A DNA stretch of 64,000 nucleotides from the NCBI GenBank assembly GCA_016801885.1, contig CM028899.1, positions 16,507,501 through 16,571,500 of the forward strand, read 5' to 3'. Shown piece after piece: positions 48,101 to 60,800 of this stretch. The DNA is from Toxotes chatareus. Lineage: Eukaryota; Chordata; Actinopteri; Toxotidae. The notes beneath the pieces were generated by a model. That model was not told the origin of the DNA, searched no databases, and saw only the letters and a program-made list of their open reading frames with translations. How positions within the stretch are numbered: the first letter of the stretch is position 1; each line of letters starts with the position of its first letter. The translations under genes were made by a program, and so were the position numbers.

Positions 48101-49290
48101 AACAAATGTTGGCACAGTAACTTCACACACAGCCACCAGTGAGCGCACTAAATATACAGCTTGTCCAGTGAAAAATCAACAGTGTCACAGCTGGCAGGCT
48201 GTTTGTACTGTCCCGACAACAGTCTAGCTCAATAAACAATTCTGCAGTACAGCCGCTGCCCCACAACTCTCTCTCTCACACACACACATGCACACACACA
48301 CGTACCCCACCAGTGCACTTGTTTGCATTCCCTGCTGCATGACATCACCACTCGGGGTCAAAACCCCACAAGCCGATTGGTTGGCTGTGGCAGAATTTGC
48401 TGATCAGGTCCAAAGATCACAAAGTCGTGCCAAGAGGTGACATCAGCGTGTGGAGCTTAGCTAATGGCCGAGAGATGCCTGGATGACTCTAAAGCAACAT
48501 CCTATTTACGCACACAGACGCACACTCACACAAAAGCAAAGCAGCTTTCAGCAAATGTGATGTGCAGTGTGGCCCTTCACTCCATCCAGCTGATATGCTG
48601 AAGAGGACGTGAAGCAGCTGAGAGTGCACTGTATCGTAAATATAAAAAATGTGCTGTGGTTGAGCTTTGAGTCTTTGTTTCTTATTGACTCTCACTTCCA
48701 CTGTTTATGATGAGTTGACAGTATGACAGAGTGGCATGCTTTTACCGTCAAAACACATGTTGTGTGTGTATGTGCCAGCATGCACACTCTGTAGTATATC
48801 ACTGCTTTTGTGCACATAAAAAATGGATGGCTGTGAGTAACTGTGTTAAAGCAGGAAATTATACAGTAGATAAGATAATGAGTTCCACTGTGTGGTATTA
48901 CTCTGGTAATGCTAAACCCCAATTAGATTAATTTCAAATTTGGACCTGACATCAGTATCAGCTGTGCCTGTCTGCAGATGGGCCACATACAACACACTTG
49001 CAGAGTTTTTAGTCTCATCAGCATTTTTCCACTTGTAGATAATATCCGACTCATTTTTTTTTTTTTTAAATTATTATTTATTGTTGCATCTGCGTATTAT
49101 TTTCAGTCAATAAACCCTTTTTTCATACAGATTTTATGTACTCGCACATCTTGTAATTATAAAATGTGGAAAAATCACAAAGAATGTGATTACATGCCAG
49201 AATCAGCAGCTTTGTTTAAAAAAAACAACAACAAATGTTAAATAGCATTGAGCGTTTGGGTTTGAAAAATATTTTAAAGTGATAGTCTGC
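45150..49290. other. Gene-free interval
   Basis: The stretch near 45545-45660 carries TAATTAG and ATAATTGC sites in non-repetitive DNA and might be regulatory. CA clusters lie around 48280-48300. A frame of about 100 codons on the minus strand at 46889-47194 has no splice sites or known domain. Confidence 0.45.
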
Positions 49291-49305
49291 ATGGTATGAA
49301 GCTAC

Positions 49306-49605
49306 AACCAGCAGCCAGCTAGCATAACTTAGCTTAGCTTAGCATAAACAATGGAAACTGGGAGAAACAGCTAGCTTGAATCTGTCCAAAAGTAACAACT
49401 GTTTACCAGCTGTGAGCTCCAAAGCTCACTAATTAACGCTTGCTTGTTTAATTTGTACAAGAGCCAAAGTGTAAAATGAAAAGTTGTGGCTTTGTGAGGG
49501 GTTACGTGTCAGACTCTTCATTGCAGAAATATAGCTAAGCTAGCTATTTCCCCCAGTTTCCAGTCTTAATGCTAAGCTTTGACAACAAGCTGTGGGGGTA
49601 GCTTC
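49306..49605. mobile_element. Non-autonomous element with long inverted ends (copy 2)
   Basis: The left end 'accagcagccagctagcata' is followed by 'cttagcttagcttagcataa' and 'acaatggaaactgggagaaa'. The right end 'cccccagtttccagtcttaa' followed by 'tgctaagctttgac' and 'ggtagcttcacaat' is its inverted match. It is the same family as the copy at 11305-11636, about 300 bp long, without the T-run. There is no transposase. Confidence 0.75.
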
Positions 49606-49609
49606 ACAA

Positions 49610-52435
49610 TTACTGTTGTACACAGCATAAGAGTGGGATCAATACCCTCATCATATTCTCACCACAGAGACAAATTAGTTTTTTCTTTTTTTTTTCAAAA
49701 TGTCAACTTTTTCCCTTAATGCACACTTAAGAGGGTATTAAGAGGTATTCATGCAGAGGCAGGTTATCAGTCTTTTCAATCAGAAATCTGCATATGTGGC
49801 GGGTGGGGGGAATACAGTGAATGAGCAGTGAATGAGTGTGAATGTGTGTGCTTGTGTATATGTGTGCATGTATATTACCCTATTGTGGTTCAGCTGAGTG
49901 AAAGAAGTCTAAACCACCAAGAGAGACATTATGAGTGAGTCACCTCTTGATGGGCGGCCCTCCTTATAAGTTTGTGCCTCACAGGCCAGTTCCTGGAAGA
50001 AAACTTTTCATCAGCTCAAAGTGGATCTGTTTTCCATTCAATGCTGTTTGAATTTTCATTAGAAAATGAAAAACTCTGCCACACCCCCCCCTTAACATGA
50101 CATTGATGAATCATTTGTCTTTGAAACGGTGGTTAACAAACTTTGACTAACCAGACTCCTGGAGAGCTTCCCACAAAAACTCCCAGGGAGCACAACAGGA
50201 GGCCGCGTTTACTGCTTTAGCAATGTGGATAAAAGCTGGTCCCAGTGGCCCCTCTAGGACTCCGTAAAGACTCTTGGGGTTAAGCCTTCCCTCAACTTGA
50301 CTGGAACAAAAGGCCTCAATGCGACTCAGCCATACTGTTTTACTTACTGTTAATATACCTTCTTCACATTCTATAAGCTACTGTGTGCTATATGAAGCTC
50401 AGACCTAGATACAGTTCAAATACATAACATTGTTGATCTGACAGTGATGAAATCCACAAGTCCGTCTCACACGGACCATTTTGATGGTGAAACACGTTTT
50501 TCAAAAGTGGCATTTGGGATTTGGGGATTTTGGTAAGCCAGTGTGTGCTTTCTGTCCCTGTCTGTCCCCTCCTCTGATACCACAAAGAAAGATTAAATTG
50601 TCTGTAAACCCCTGCTATATTAGGGACTTTTTCCTCTGAGCCGTAGCTGGATGTTTACCCAAGTCATTGTCACAGTGAAGTTACTGGGAAAATAGGGGAC
50701 TTTTGCAGCACCTACTTCTATACTAAACTCGAAATACCACCGTAAAGGTGGATAAGAAACACACTTCCTCTTTTTGCTTTCGGTTTTGAGTGTTTTGAAT
50801 CCAGTGGGGGAATAAAACTGTGATCAAGCGAGCAATACAAACCTTAAAACAGGAAGAGACATTGCTCAGTAGGTAGCGATAGACATTTCACCAGAAATTT
50901 CACAAGGGAGTCCATTGTTGAAGGCTGAGGGAAACACAGTGTGTGGTAAGCCAGTGATGGGTAAATGACAGGGCTTAAGAGCAGGCTTCTGTTAGTCATT
51001 GTACATTACCGTTAACACATCTGATTGCCTGGCACCCATCCCACTGTAAACGAAAGAGTGTGAAATCCCATCAGACAGTACCGTCACGTGTCAGAAACAG
51101 TCATATATAAGTACAGTCACGTCATAGTTAGACTACAACACCCACCCCCGTCCTCCTTCTTAGTAGACTAGTTTGCCTGGATGTAGATAGTTTGGTTGGC
51201 AAGAACCAGGGGGAGGAGTCTTCATGCCTTGTTGTTATCTTGGTGAATAGTCTTTGACTCAGCTTTCTGGGCATTGAACCTGGTGGTGGTTATAAAGGAG
51301 AGTGAAGTTCCTCTGAAAGTTTGCAAGCTGGAGGTGTCTGTTCAATGGTGATAGCTCTGAAACAACGGGTGGCAGTTACATGCTAGTTTATTTGGGGTTT
51401 GCGTGGCAGTGACCTCACATGAATAGGTTATTCATATGTTCATATGTCAAGGTCTTGAGCCCACTTATTTGCCTAGTATAAAGCCAAAGTGGTTTGGTGA
51501 GTGTAGCGCTTGATTTAGAGCCAGTTATTTTCTATAGTGATACAGAGGGGGATGTCCTTATCTGGACTCAAACCAGGGATGTACATCCCCAGTCTTTATG
51601 CTCTGGCTTTGAGAGAAGACCTGGCAACTTGACATGAATTCTTAGTCTACAGTGGGAGAAGCAGAAAGCTGAAATAGGGAGTTTTGTTTCATAAATCCAT
51701 CCAACTTTATCACATTTCATTTATCAGTATTTCCAAATCAGCAAGGGTATTAACATTTTTATACAAGACATATATTCTGTCTGTTCTGTTGTTTCAACTG
51801 CAGTTTTTATGTGTGTTATTGAAAATGAAACAAGATGGAAACAAGCATTACAAAAGTCTAAACCCACTGCTGTATTCTGGCACACTCAGAGGTTCACACA
51901 GTCTGTTCTATTGCAATTCCGCCCTATCTCCTGGAAATCATAGGCTTGCATTCTTTTCAAAAATCAATTAAAACAGCTTGCAGAGACATATTGCCACACT
52001 GATGAGCATAATCCATCACAGAAAATGAGACAACTCAATTTGCTCCTCACATTTTTTTTCCCCAACATGACTTTATAAGACAACATTGACTGCAGTTATG
52101 ATCCTGTCAACAGCAGTTTCATTCTGCCAGAGATTAATAAGAAGAGGTTACTGCGCATCTCCTGTCTTATCTGTCTTTTCTTGTTACCTATTCACCACCA
52201 CCAAAAATGTATTTTCCAGTTGGCCCTGAGTGAAAATGAAAACTAGTTGTATTAGGTGTGGTATTTTGCAACTTAGTGAAGCCCTGTTTGGAGAAATTAC
52301 TAGTTGTTGCATTTAATATGATGGATGGCATCTGTTTGTACAGCACTATGTCTCTGTCAGCTGTCTCTAATGGATTTTTTCAACAACAAGCCTGATACTT
52401 TGAATAGCAAACAAACCTGCAAAACAGGTAGTATT
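49610..52435. other. Gene-free interval
   Basis: Nothing is identifiable on either strand; T-runs and short TG clusters occur near 49680 and 49845. Confidence 0.5.
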
Positions 52436-52440
52436 TAGAA

Positions 52441-52500
52441 TTGAATAGAATCTGTTTATTGTCATTGCACAAGAAAGTACAACGAAATTAAAAGTGCTAT
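52441..52500 (-). mobile_element. Fish retrotransposon 3' end fragment
   Basis: 'gaatctgtttattgtcattg' and 'cacaagaaagtacaacgaaa' followed by 'ttaaaagtgct' match a very common teleost element end, as I remember it. About 60 bp remain. Confidence 0.5.
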
Positions 52501-52509
52501 CTGTGTAAG

Positions 52510-53130
52510 TGCTTGTTCTCTAGTACATCACTCCTGTCAACCTTCAAGACATAAATAGAATAATTATTGTAGTTGTAGTTGGTAGTTTCTGATAAATACA
52601 TGGTGGGTTTGGTCAAAATTTCTTCCCTTTTTGAGTAGTTGACAGTTGGAATATAATGGTTTTTCTAAGGTTTATTCTTTATTGATGGTTGTCTGAGCTC
52701 CAGTGTAAAACTCCACTTAAAACTTTTGGGGATGTGACATTTATAAAAACTTGTTTTTCCAGGGTTAGAATAATTCCAGGCAACTCCATGGCCATAACTA
52801 TATAAACTGGTCGGTGCACCTGATGGTTTTGGCACCACATACAATAAACTTTTTATCTGTTTGGTGATAAAAAATCTCTGCCTTAATACAATTTTTACCC
52901 ACCATGATTAACTGTGTGCTAGAGCTGCACTGTAAAACATTTATTAAAATACACTGCAGTCATCGCTCACCTCAAACGTTCTTAAAGTCAGGAGAGTGAT
53001 GAATGTTTCCCAGGGAGCTGGTTTTTAAGTGAGAAAAGCTCTGCAGCTCTGCAGTCAGCTGTGGCGACTGATCTGGGATGAGGTTGGCTTTGAAAATCCA
53101 AGCCTGTACATCAAGTTGGAGCTGTGAATA
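52510..53130. other. Gene-free interval
   Basis: AT-rich DNA between two retrotransposon end fragments; no exon and no repeat recognised. Confidence 0.5.
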
Positions 53131-53139
53131 TCATATAGA

Positions 53140-53198
53140 ATTGAATTGAATTGCCCCCCAGGGGACAAATAAAGTTCTTGATTGATTGATTGATTGAT
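53140..53198 (+). mobile_element. Non-LTR retrotransposon 3' tail with (ATTG)n
   Basis: 'gaattgccccccaggggaca' followed by 'aataaagttcttg' and then five ATTG units is the same kind of tail as at 4050-4097: a C/G-rich hairpin (CCCC..GGGG), AATAAAG and a tandem 4-mer. This copy keeps the terminal microsatellite, which is how such elements usually end at the insertion point. Confidence 0.6.
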
Positions 53199-53454
53199 AT
53201 AGGCAGCAGGCAGAGCAGTCCTCATGTGTTGCCAGACTCCTGCTGGCATGGACCTTAAATGGCAGGATTGGGCCCATGGTCCCTGTCAGGTGTCCCTTTG
53301 TGTTTTTACAAAATGCTACCCAACTCTGACACTGTTTCTAAGCCTCAAGCGACATGGGGCTACATCTCCAAATCAAATCTCTTCCCCTGTAGCTTCCTTT
53401 GGTTCAATTAAACAAAAGTAAGAGTCTAAAGAATAGTGGCTGCGTGAAGTTGTG

Positions 53455-54085
53455 CTTAGACATGGCAGCGCTTTGACATGCTAATGTCAGCATGCTACCA
53501 TGCTCACAATAACACTGCTAACATGTTCAGCAGGTGCAGTGTTCACCAATTTAGCAGGAATTCAGACCAAAAACATCCCTGCTTTAAAACACAAGGGGCT
53601 GTGATGGTGTGCTGTTTCAGGCAACGATGAGACATGAAATGTGATCTAAGGCATCCAGTCTGAGTTACGGTAACTGTAGGCTGATGGAAGTGTCATTAGT
53701 TTTACATTTATCTAACATGAAGTATTGGACAAATTAACATTTAGACCAGATGAAGATGCAAAAGTGAAACATGAACTTCCAGAACATAGAGCTTTCCATC
53801 CGAAAGCACAAATGTCAACCTCATGGCCAGGTTGACATCTACATAAAGAACCAGGAGATCACCTAAATCAGTGGGGTTCATACTTTGATCGTCATTGACA
53901 TTTGCACCAAATTTCATGGCAGTACATCTAACAGTTGTCAAGACATGTGACTAAAAAACCCACAAATGTGAACCTCATGGTGGTGCTAGAGGAAAGGTCA
54001 GGGGATCAGTGGGATTCCTGGGGAACAGGAATATCTGTAGAAAAATATCATTGCAATCTATGCAGTAAATTGCTGAGATATTTCA
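53455..54085 (+). mobile_element. Dispersed teleost repeat, 'atttcatggcag' family (copy 4, longest)
   Basis: It opens with 'gacatgctaatgtcagcatg' and 'ctaacatgttcagcaggtgc', continues with 'taggctgatggaagtgtcat' and 'aagtattggacaaattaaca', then 'aaatttcatggcagtacatc', 'catggtggtgctagaggaaa' and 'ggtcaggggatcagtgggat'. The 'cacaaatgtcaac' and 'cacaaatgtgaac' modules appear twice (about 53808 and 53960), so the copy contains an internal duplication or two nested fragments. It is non-coding. Confidence 0.65.
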
Positions 54086-54289
54086 GAAAACAAAAGGAAA
54101 GAGCGAGAACAGCACTTTCTATATACACTGAGGCATATTGAGAATTTTTGTGGCTTTCTTCCATTTTTGATAAACAAAACGAAACTGACCTCAGTAGTTC
54201 CTCTTCTCTCCTCTGTCTCAAGATCCTTGGGCTTTCCATCAGCCGTTATCTGACCCAGCCAGCTGTCAGGTTTCTTCTCGCTGTCTCAG

Positions 54290-54342
54290 TGGCTTCACAC
54301 ACATCTCAGAGGATTTGACTCAACTCTATTTTCCTACTCTCG
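54290..54342 (+). CDS. Candidate internal exon of the Arg/Trp/Tyr-rich gene
   Basis: A pyrimidine-rich acceptor (gtttcttctcgctgtctcag) and a donor (CG/gtgaga) flank 53 bases reading WLHTHLRGFDSTLFSYS plus two bases of Arg. The phase (0 in, 2 out) fits both the candidate exon at 45090-45140 and the C-terminal exon if that starts at 57868. Other frames of the same region are also partly open, so this is a weak call. Confidence 0.22.
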
Positions 54343-54344
54343 GT

Positions 54345-57042
54345 GAGACTCTTACACAGTTTCACCGTAGTTGATGTCATGAGGCCATGAACAAGCTTTA
54401 TGTCTCTGGAGAGTGGCAGCTTTTTTTTTTTTTTTTTTTTGGAGTGGTTACATTGTGAATATTTTATTTTACACTAGTTGGTGGAGTCAAAACATCACTG
54501 CGTGTTTCTGCATCATGCTGGCATTCAATCTAAGCTGCTTTTTTTCCCCCAAGCTTTGATGTCGAGAAGACACCGAAGTGTTTTGACAGCTTTTAGGTTG
54601 TGATGGAGAGAGTAGAAAAAAAGGCTGGGAGGGGGGGGCATAACGGAGAGAGATGGGAGAGGAAAAGGGAGTGGGGGGAAGATGGGTGTGGTCGACAAGG
54701 AATCCTGGACTGCTCAATGTCACACTGGGGAGGACTGCAGGGAAAATTAAAGGATAGGGGGGAGGTCAGGAGGACTGGCTTATCAGAGTGTTTGTGAAGA
54801 TAGAGGGGAGCAGACAGGCTGTCTGAACCACAACAGGACGGAGAGGTAGCCCAAAGAGAGGAGATACACTGAGGAGCTCATGAAAATACACATATAACGT
54901 GTACTGTACCTGATGCACGTGCTCACATTATGTTGAGTAACACTGCAGAGAGGCTCAGGGTGTATGGATATTTAATGAAACACCCCCACTCTCATTCTCC
55001 ACCAAATCTGCTCACTAGCACGGGAGTCCAATAGAGGAGGAAGAGGAAAAGTAGGGCACGTCTGCAGATTTAATGAGGCAAAAAAAGCGCTGTATGACAA
55101 GCTTATGTTTTCTCCTTCAGCAGAGCTACTCTCTTTAAAAGACGTACTCCATTCTTGTCTGACACAGAGCCACAGAATTCAGCATTATTGAGGCCATTCC
55201 GTACGATTTCTTTCAATTGCTGAATGTGGATTTTTTTTTTTTTTTGTGGACACTTAACAGCGGGACGGAGGCCAGAGACATGAGTCCCATCTACTGCATG
55301 TCAGCGCAATCACGTTTGATCGTTTTTTAGAATGTAATCCCATTGAGTAGGCTTACAGTGCATTAAATCTCAAACCTCCCTTTCATTTCCGATGTGTATT
55401 AGGTCAAGTCACAATGCAGCGTCGGAGGACAATTACTCCGGCATCATTAACTCAAGAATTCTCCTCTTATTTTTAATCAGCAGGGAAAAATGCCTAAAAA
55501 CTCAGAGTGAGGCGAACAAGGAGGGATTCTAACTGCTGCAATTCGCTTAAAGTGCAAAATTGACAACAAAAGAAGAAGTTTTTAGATGATCATCAGGCCT
55601 GAGGGCGAACCAGCCTGAGGATCCGTGGCTCTAGTCCCTACATGGCTTACTCTGATCCAACCATAGAGCTCTGAGAGATGCTCTATTTTAGTAGAGATGT
55701 GCTCAGGCTGTTTTCACCTGGGGGGATTCTGGTTGCTAAAACAGGGACACACACTCTACTGTCCCTTTGGTACAACCAAAGAACACACCCACATACAAAT
55801 GGGCACAAATGTAAATACTTCGCAGCAAGTGCACATAGTTAAGAAGCAGTCTGTGCTGGCCCCAGTGAAGAATCAGAACAATACAAGCAGCTATGTATCC
55901 AGAAACAGCTGAGTATGTGGCTAATTACATCTTGAGGTAGGTAGCATTTGTGACCTTGTTTACCTTTTTCAGCAGACTTTACACCAACTCATTGTATCTC
56001 TAATTGAAGACAGGGGCTGTTTTCAACAAGGTCACTGTGTTTTACTGACCCAGTGTGCAGCGAGTGGTGACATGACTCAGATATTTGTTCAATAGGTGTC
56101 AGTGAGGCAGAAATTTTCCAGAGTGGCTGTCAATTTGTTTGTGCACATTCTTACTGCAGGGAATCACAGTGACTTTGTGGTCAGGGTGACATTAGTTTAA
56201 AAAAGCCAAAAAAACAAACAGTTTTCATGACAGACATATTAGAAAAGAAGACACTGCTCTCGTTACGAATATAATCTCACCGTTTCTTACCATCTGCCTT
56301 TAGGTTGTTTTACTTCTGTGTCTCAAATATCCCTGCTTGAAAATGTAACGATAGCCGTAGAGCTCAGTGTTTCTTTTTCCATCTATATGTCTAAAAAGGT
56401 CCTGTTAGTATGTATGTGTGTGTTTTTCTTTTTCTTCCCTCGCCACAGTCTGAAACGAAAAATGCATCTCATCATGTCGACTTTGAAAGTGAATGTCATT
56501 TTCACCCTCTGTGAGCTGGAGGAGGGGCGGGGGCGCAGGTAGAGAGGCAGAGGGAGAGAATGAAAGACGGATGCTGTTCAGAGTGCATTTGATTGCTGTC
56601 TGATTACAGCTGCTCCTGGTGGGATGGGTTCAGACTCTGTCTTGCAAAAAAAAAAAAAAAAAAAACACACGCACATCAGTGAGTTCATTAGAGGTCTGCT
56701 GAAATCAGATAGCTGGACCTACATCCCCATCATAGCTGGAACAAGGTCACAAGAGCTCCCACAGAATGTGCTCAGACATCCACTGAGGCACTCTCAGAGG
56801 CAACTGGAGACACCCTGACGTGTGTGTCTGTGCTCTCCAAACAATAATGTTTTGATGTAATGTATTCAGTGCCTCGTGGGACTGTACAAGTCTAAACACA
56901 CTCCACTCTCTCATGCTTGCATAGTCTATATCTTAAAACTGGCTCTTACTTTTTTGCCAGTGGTTTTATAATGGCTCTCTGCTTTGCCTTGGGTGGATAC
57001 GGATGGATCGAACCTCTCTCATCGGGAGGAGATGGAGAAAGG

Positions 57043-57075
<33 letters not shown>

Positions 57076-57860
57076 GAGAGAGAGAGTGCAGCCAAGCCAA
57101 GCGGTCCTCATGGTGGAGGGAGTGTGGGGGTTGAGTGTGTGGAGGTCTGAGGCCCCTTCCATGCCATCATATCCCCAGGCATCCCTCTAAAGTTACCCAC
57201 TGTCTGTGGCTGTGGCCAGCGGGTCTCACATCACTACGTTCTTTAAAGGCCCACTGTAACCAGATAGCCCTAAGTGGACCCACACCGCCATCATATTTTG
57301 GTCGGCATGTATGCGTTCATTCACATCCACATATGCACTCTTCTTCTTCACCTATCCTTCCCACCTCGTCTCCTTCAGCTCCTTTTACCACTTCTAATCC
57401 TCTTTCTCATACCACAGCACAGGCCAGTTTATTACAGGTCCACCATGGTTAATGAGAGATGTGACATGCCCACAAGCTAAATCGCTTATCACCGGCTTCT
57501 GCTGGCAATGTGATAGCACTGCTAATGCTGGTCTGTGTACGCACTGGCCGATTTACTTCCAGAGAAATTCTCTAGAAAAGACAGAAAGGGAAAGGGTGAA
57601 GGAGAGAAGGGGAAGTTAATTTTCTTTTGTTGGCATATGATTCATACTGAGATGTGCAAAAACACAGGCGTCTTTTTCTATCATCTAAAACTAGACTGAA
57701 ATATGTAAAGAGCTAGCAGTGTGCGTGCCCTTGCTTCTATGTCTGTGATTAAATAGGACCGCACAGTGAGGAAATGAGTACACTGAGTAATGCTGTGGAT
57801 TGTATTGATTTTCTGTCTCTGTCCCTCTCTCTCTGCTCGTCTCCTCCACAACCCCCTCCC
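54345..57860. other. Gene-free interval (possibly intron)
   Basis: It contains T-runs (54420-54440 and 55231-55246), a purine-rich stretch (54600-54840), an A-run (56646-56664) and a (GT)n microsatellite (57047-57074). No convincing exon is seen. The block near 55380-55480, with unique sequence and TAATTACT-like sites, may be conserved, but this cannot be judged from one genome. Confidence 0.5.
57047..57074 (+). repeat. (GT)n microsatellite
   Basis: About 14 GT units, followed by GAGAGAGAG. Confidence 0.9.
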
Positions 57861-57867
57861 CATAAAG

Positions 57868-60800
57868 AAAGCCTCGCCTGAGCCTGTATGAGCCGCTGTA
57901 TGTGAGGCGCTACTGGAGGCCTGAGCTGCCCAATTTCTCCACCCCACACCAGGGGAAGGGGGGTTACTGGTGGAGTCCCCAGAGGTACCAGGAGGTGGGG
58001 TCTACATGGAGGGACACGCACCGACGCCGTGTGGTCTTCCCTGGAAACACTGGCTTCTCCGATGTGCCCTCAAGTCTGAGCGCAGGCTACTGCCGCCTCC
58101 ACCCCACCCTGGTGTGAGTGGCCTGCTGCAGACAGGCTTTTAGGGGTTATAAGCACGCCTCCATGCATGTATGCCTGTGTGTGTTGTCATTGTGCTTCTT
58201 GAAGGGCCTGCTTTTGACGAGCCTCTTCTAAAGAAGAAGTTTGTTGTCAACACTCGGCGAGAAGCAGACGACAGACTGGTTAGCACTCAATCAGCACTCC
58301 GCAGGCTTATCAGAGGCCAGGCGTGGAGCCACAGTCAGGAGCTCTCCTCACGCTGTCACCCTGCTTTTATGCCACCAAGGCCACATCTTCACACAGGGGC
58401 CATTAGACCTGTCAGAAAGCACATTCACCTGCAGGGTCACCTCTTCATCTGAGAGCATTCTGCCCACGTCCTGTCAATGCTGTGGTCGTCACTGACCTAT
58501 AATATCTGCCAAACAGGAGTCCAGTGCTGTAGAAGGAAAGTGGAGGGAAGCATGGTAGCAGGGTGCTTTTGTACAGTGTACCTCATACAGACAGAGAGAG
58601 AGAGAGGAAGATATTTATATGTGTATAAATATCTTTTACCCCCCCCAGCTACTCCACATCATACTCCACAATGCCTGACAATGCTGACCCGAAATGAATG
58701 GATAGAGTAATGACCCAGAGCATCTTGTTGTCATGACAACAGAATGGTGGTGACCGTTTGGGTGATCACTCACACTGATCAGATTTTTAGATTCCTTCGA
58801 TTCAGGCGATTGGTATAAAAGCAGAGAAAGGAGGAGTGTGGTATGAAGAGGTGGGATGGACTATAGTAGAGAAGTAGATGAAACAAGAGGAGTGACCACC
58901 CGATCAGGGACATTTCACTGCAGCAAGCTGGGGACAGAGACAGAAGGAAAGAGAAAGTTGGGATGTTCAGAGAGAGAGAAAAAAAGTGAAGTGAGGCTTT
59001 GGAGAGTTGAGGAAGCAAAAGAGAAAGATAAAAAGAGACATTTAAAATGGAAAGAGATGGTTTTGAGCAAAAGGGAGAAAGATTGATGGTCAGGGGAAAA
59101 AAGAGAGAGTGGAAAAAAAAGGAAAGAAGTGGAAAGAGAGAAAAAGCCAGGGGGCTAATGGGCTCTTGGCTAATCAATCCTGAGTGATGGCCACTTTAGA
59201 GTGGGCCAAGCTGACAGATGGAGACCATCCCTCTGTTTTAGCTCTCCCCTGACTCCCCAACTCCTAACTCACCACACCAGAGCACATCAGCACCCACCCC
59301 GCCTATCTAACCCTATCTACGCACCCCCACCACCACCACCACCACCGCCCACCCCCAAGAGGACATCTAACATCACAGACATGCAACCCACTCGGCCCAG
59401 CCAGCGTCTGTCAGATCAGCCGATCCCTTCATCATGTGAGAAACGGCCATATCAGGGGCTCCATACTGTTATTCCTGACGTGGATGCGTTTGAATGAGTG
59501 CAGCATCAGTTGTAGATTGATTCTCCATAAGGATTGATTGGACTAAATGAGCGCTGGGATCGATTGCTGGAGATAGGAGGGGTTGAGGGCGAATGAGTTA
59601 CTACTCCAACAACCACATGGTTCTTTTGTACACTTGTTCTCGGTGAGTAGAACGAGGGGAAACTGTTCCATTTATACAAGATTACTGCATAAATCAGTGA
59701 TGTGCCACCACAGCAAGAAAGACACACATTTTCCACATGGCTGTGCAAACCCTCAGTATGTGGACAGAAATGGGCAGGAGGAAAATGAATGGAAAAAAAG
59801 GGAAAATAGATCCTATTTAAAGAGTCTCAGCACAGTGTGGTTCTTTTTAAAAAATGCATTGGTGCTGGAAGTTCAGTAACACTTTTCAATAATGCTTTAA
59901 GCTGGTTTATTGTCTGATGTAACCTATGATGAAGGAGACGTCTCTGCTCTGTAGACACAGTCACCTTGTAGGAACACAGCAGCTCACAACACAATTAACA
60001 ATGTAATATTTCTATTTCACCCACAGCATCACAGCTATAGTCTCGACATTAGAGGTTGTTTACAGTCTTGTACTGAAACCAAGCCAGGGTCCAAAGCGGG
60101 GCCAAACGAGAAAGCAGTGTCATAAATTGCACTCTGCTGGCCCTGTTAAAAAAGATTAAAGGGAAGAAAGTGCAATCCAATGACAGGCTGCTTGGACAGG
60201 GGCTGGATGGAGGGCTGCTATCAGCTCCTAGAGGACAGCAGGAGGGAGGGGAGGCGGAGGAGGACAGTGCTAAGGTCTCTACTGATAGATATTCACCAGA
60301 CAGTTGCTTTCTGCCCACACTATCAGCAGGGATGCTGCCACTGGGTCATGCTCGCAGGCACACAAGCCTCTTATGCTGCAATATCAACAGCTGCAAGACT
60401 CCAGTCGCTACTGTGTGCTTGCTTGTTTGCCTCTGCAGGTCCATTCATCTGCACACACACATGCATATGTCACTCACTTTTTCCTTATGCGCACTAAATC
60501 AGAGCTTTACACAATTCAGCGCGTTGTCTTTTCTGTCCCTTGCCAGTGGTGTTGCTGGGGAGCGGCTCTGATTTCCTCACCCAGCTGTCATGTCAACAGT
60601 CATTCAGTCAGCCAGTAAGACATTTAGTCAGGCAGCAATGCAATTCTTCCCCTGAACCTCGCTAGGGCTCAGATCCTTCACTTCCTGTGCCACGGAAAAA
60701 GGGTCAAAGCACACGCCACAGATGGCAGAGCCCGGGCCGAGCTTTGGAGAAATCCAACTCTGCTCAGGGGTGGAGAGCTAGAAGGTCGAAAAGCCAGAGC

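Noticed and set aside
51297..51395. TATA-like 'ttataaag' followed by an ATG frame
   Set aside because: The frame stops after 13 codons, with no donor before the stop.
53178..53198. Possible CRISPR-like or satellite array
   Set aside because: It is a simple ATTG microsatellite at the end of a retrotransposon tail; no spacer-repeat structure exists anywhere in the window.
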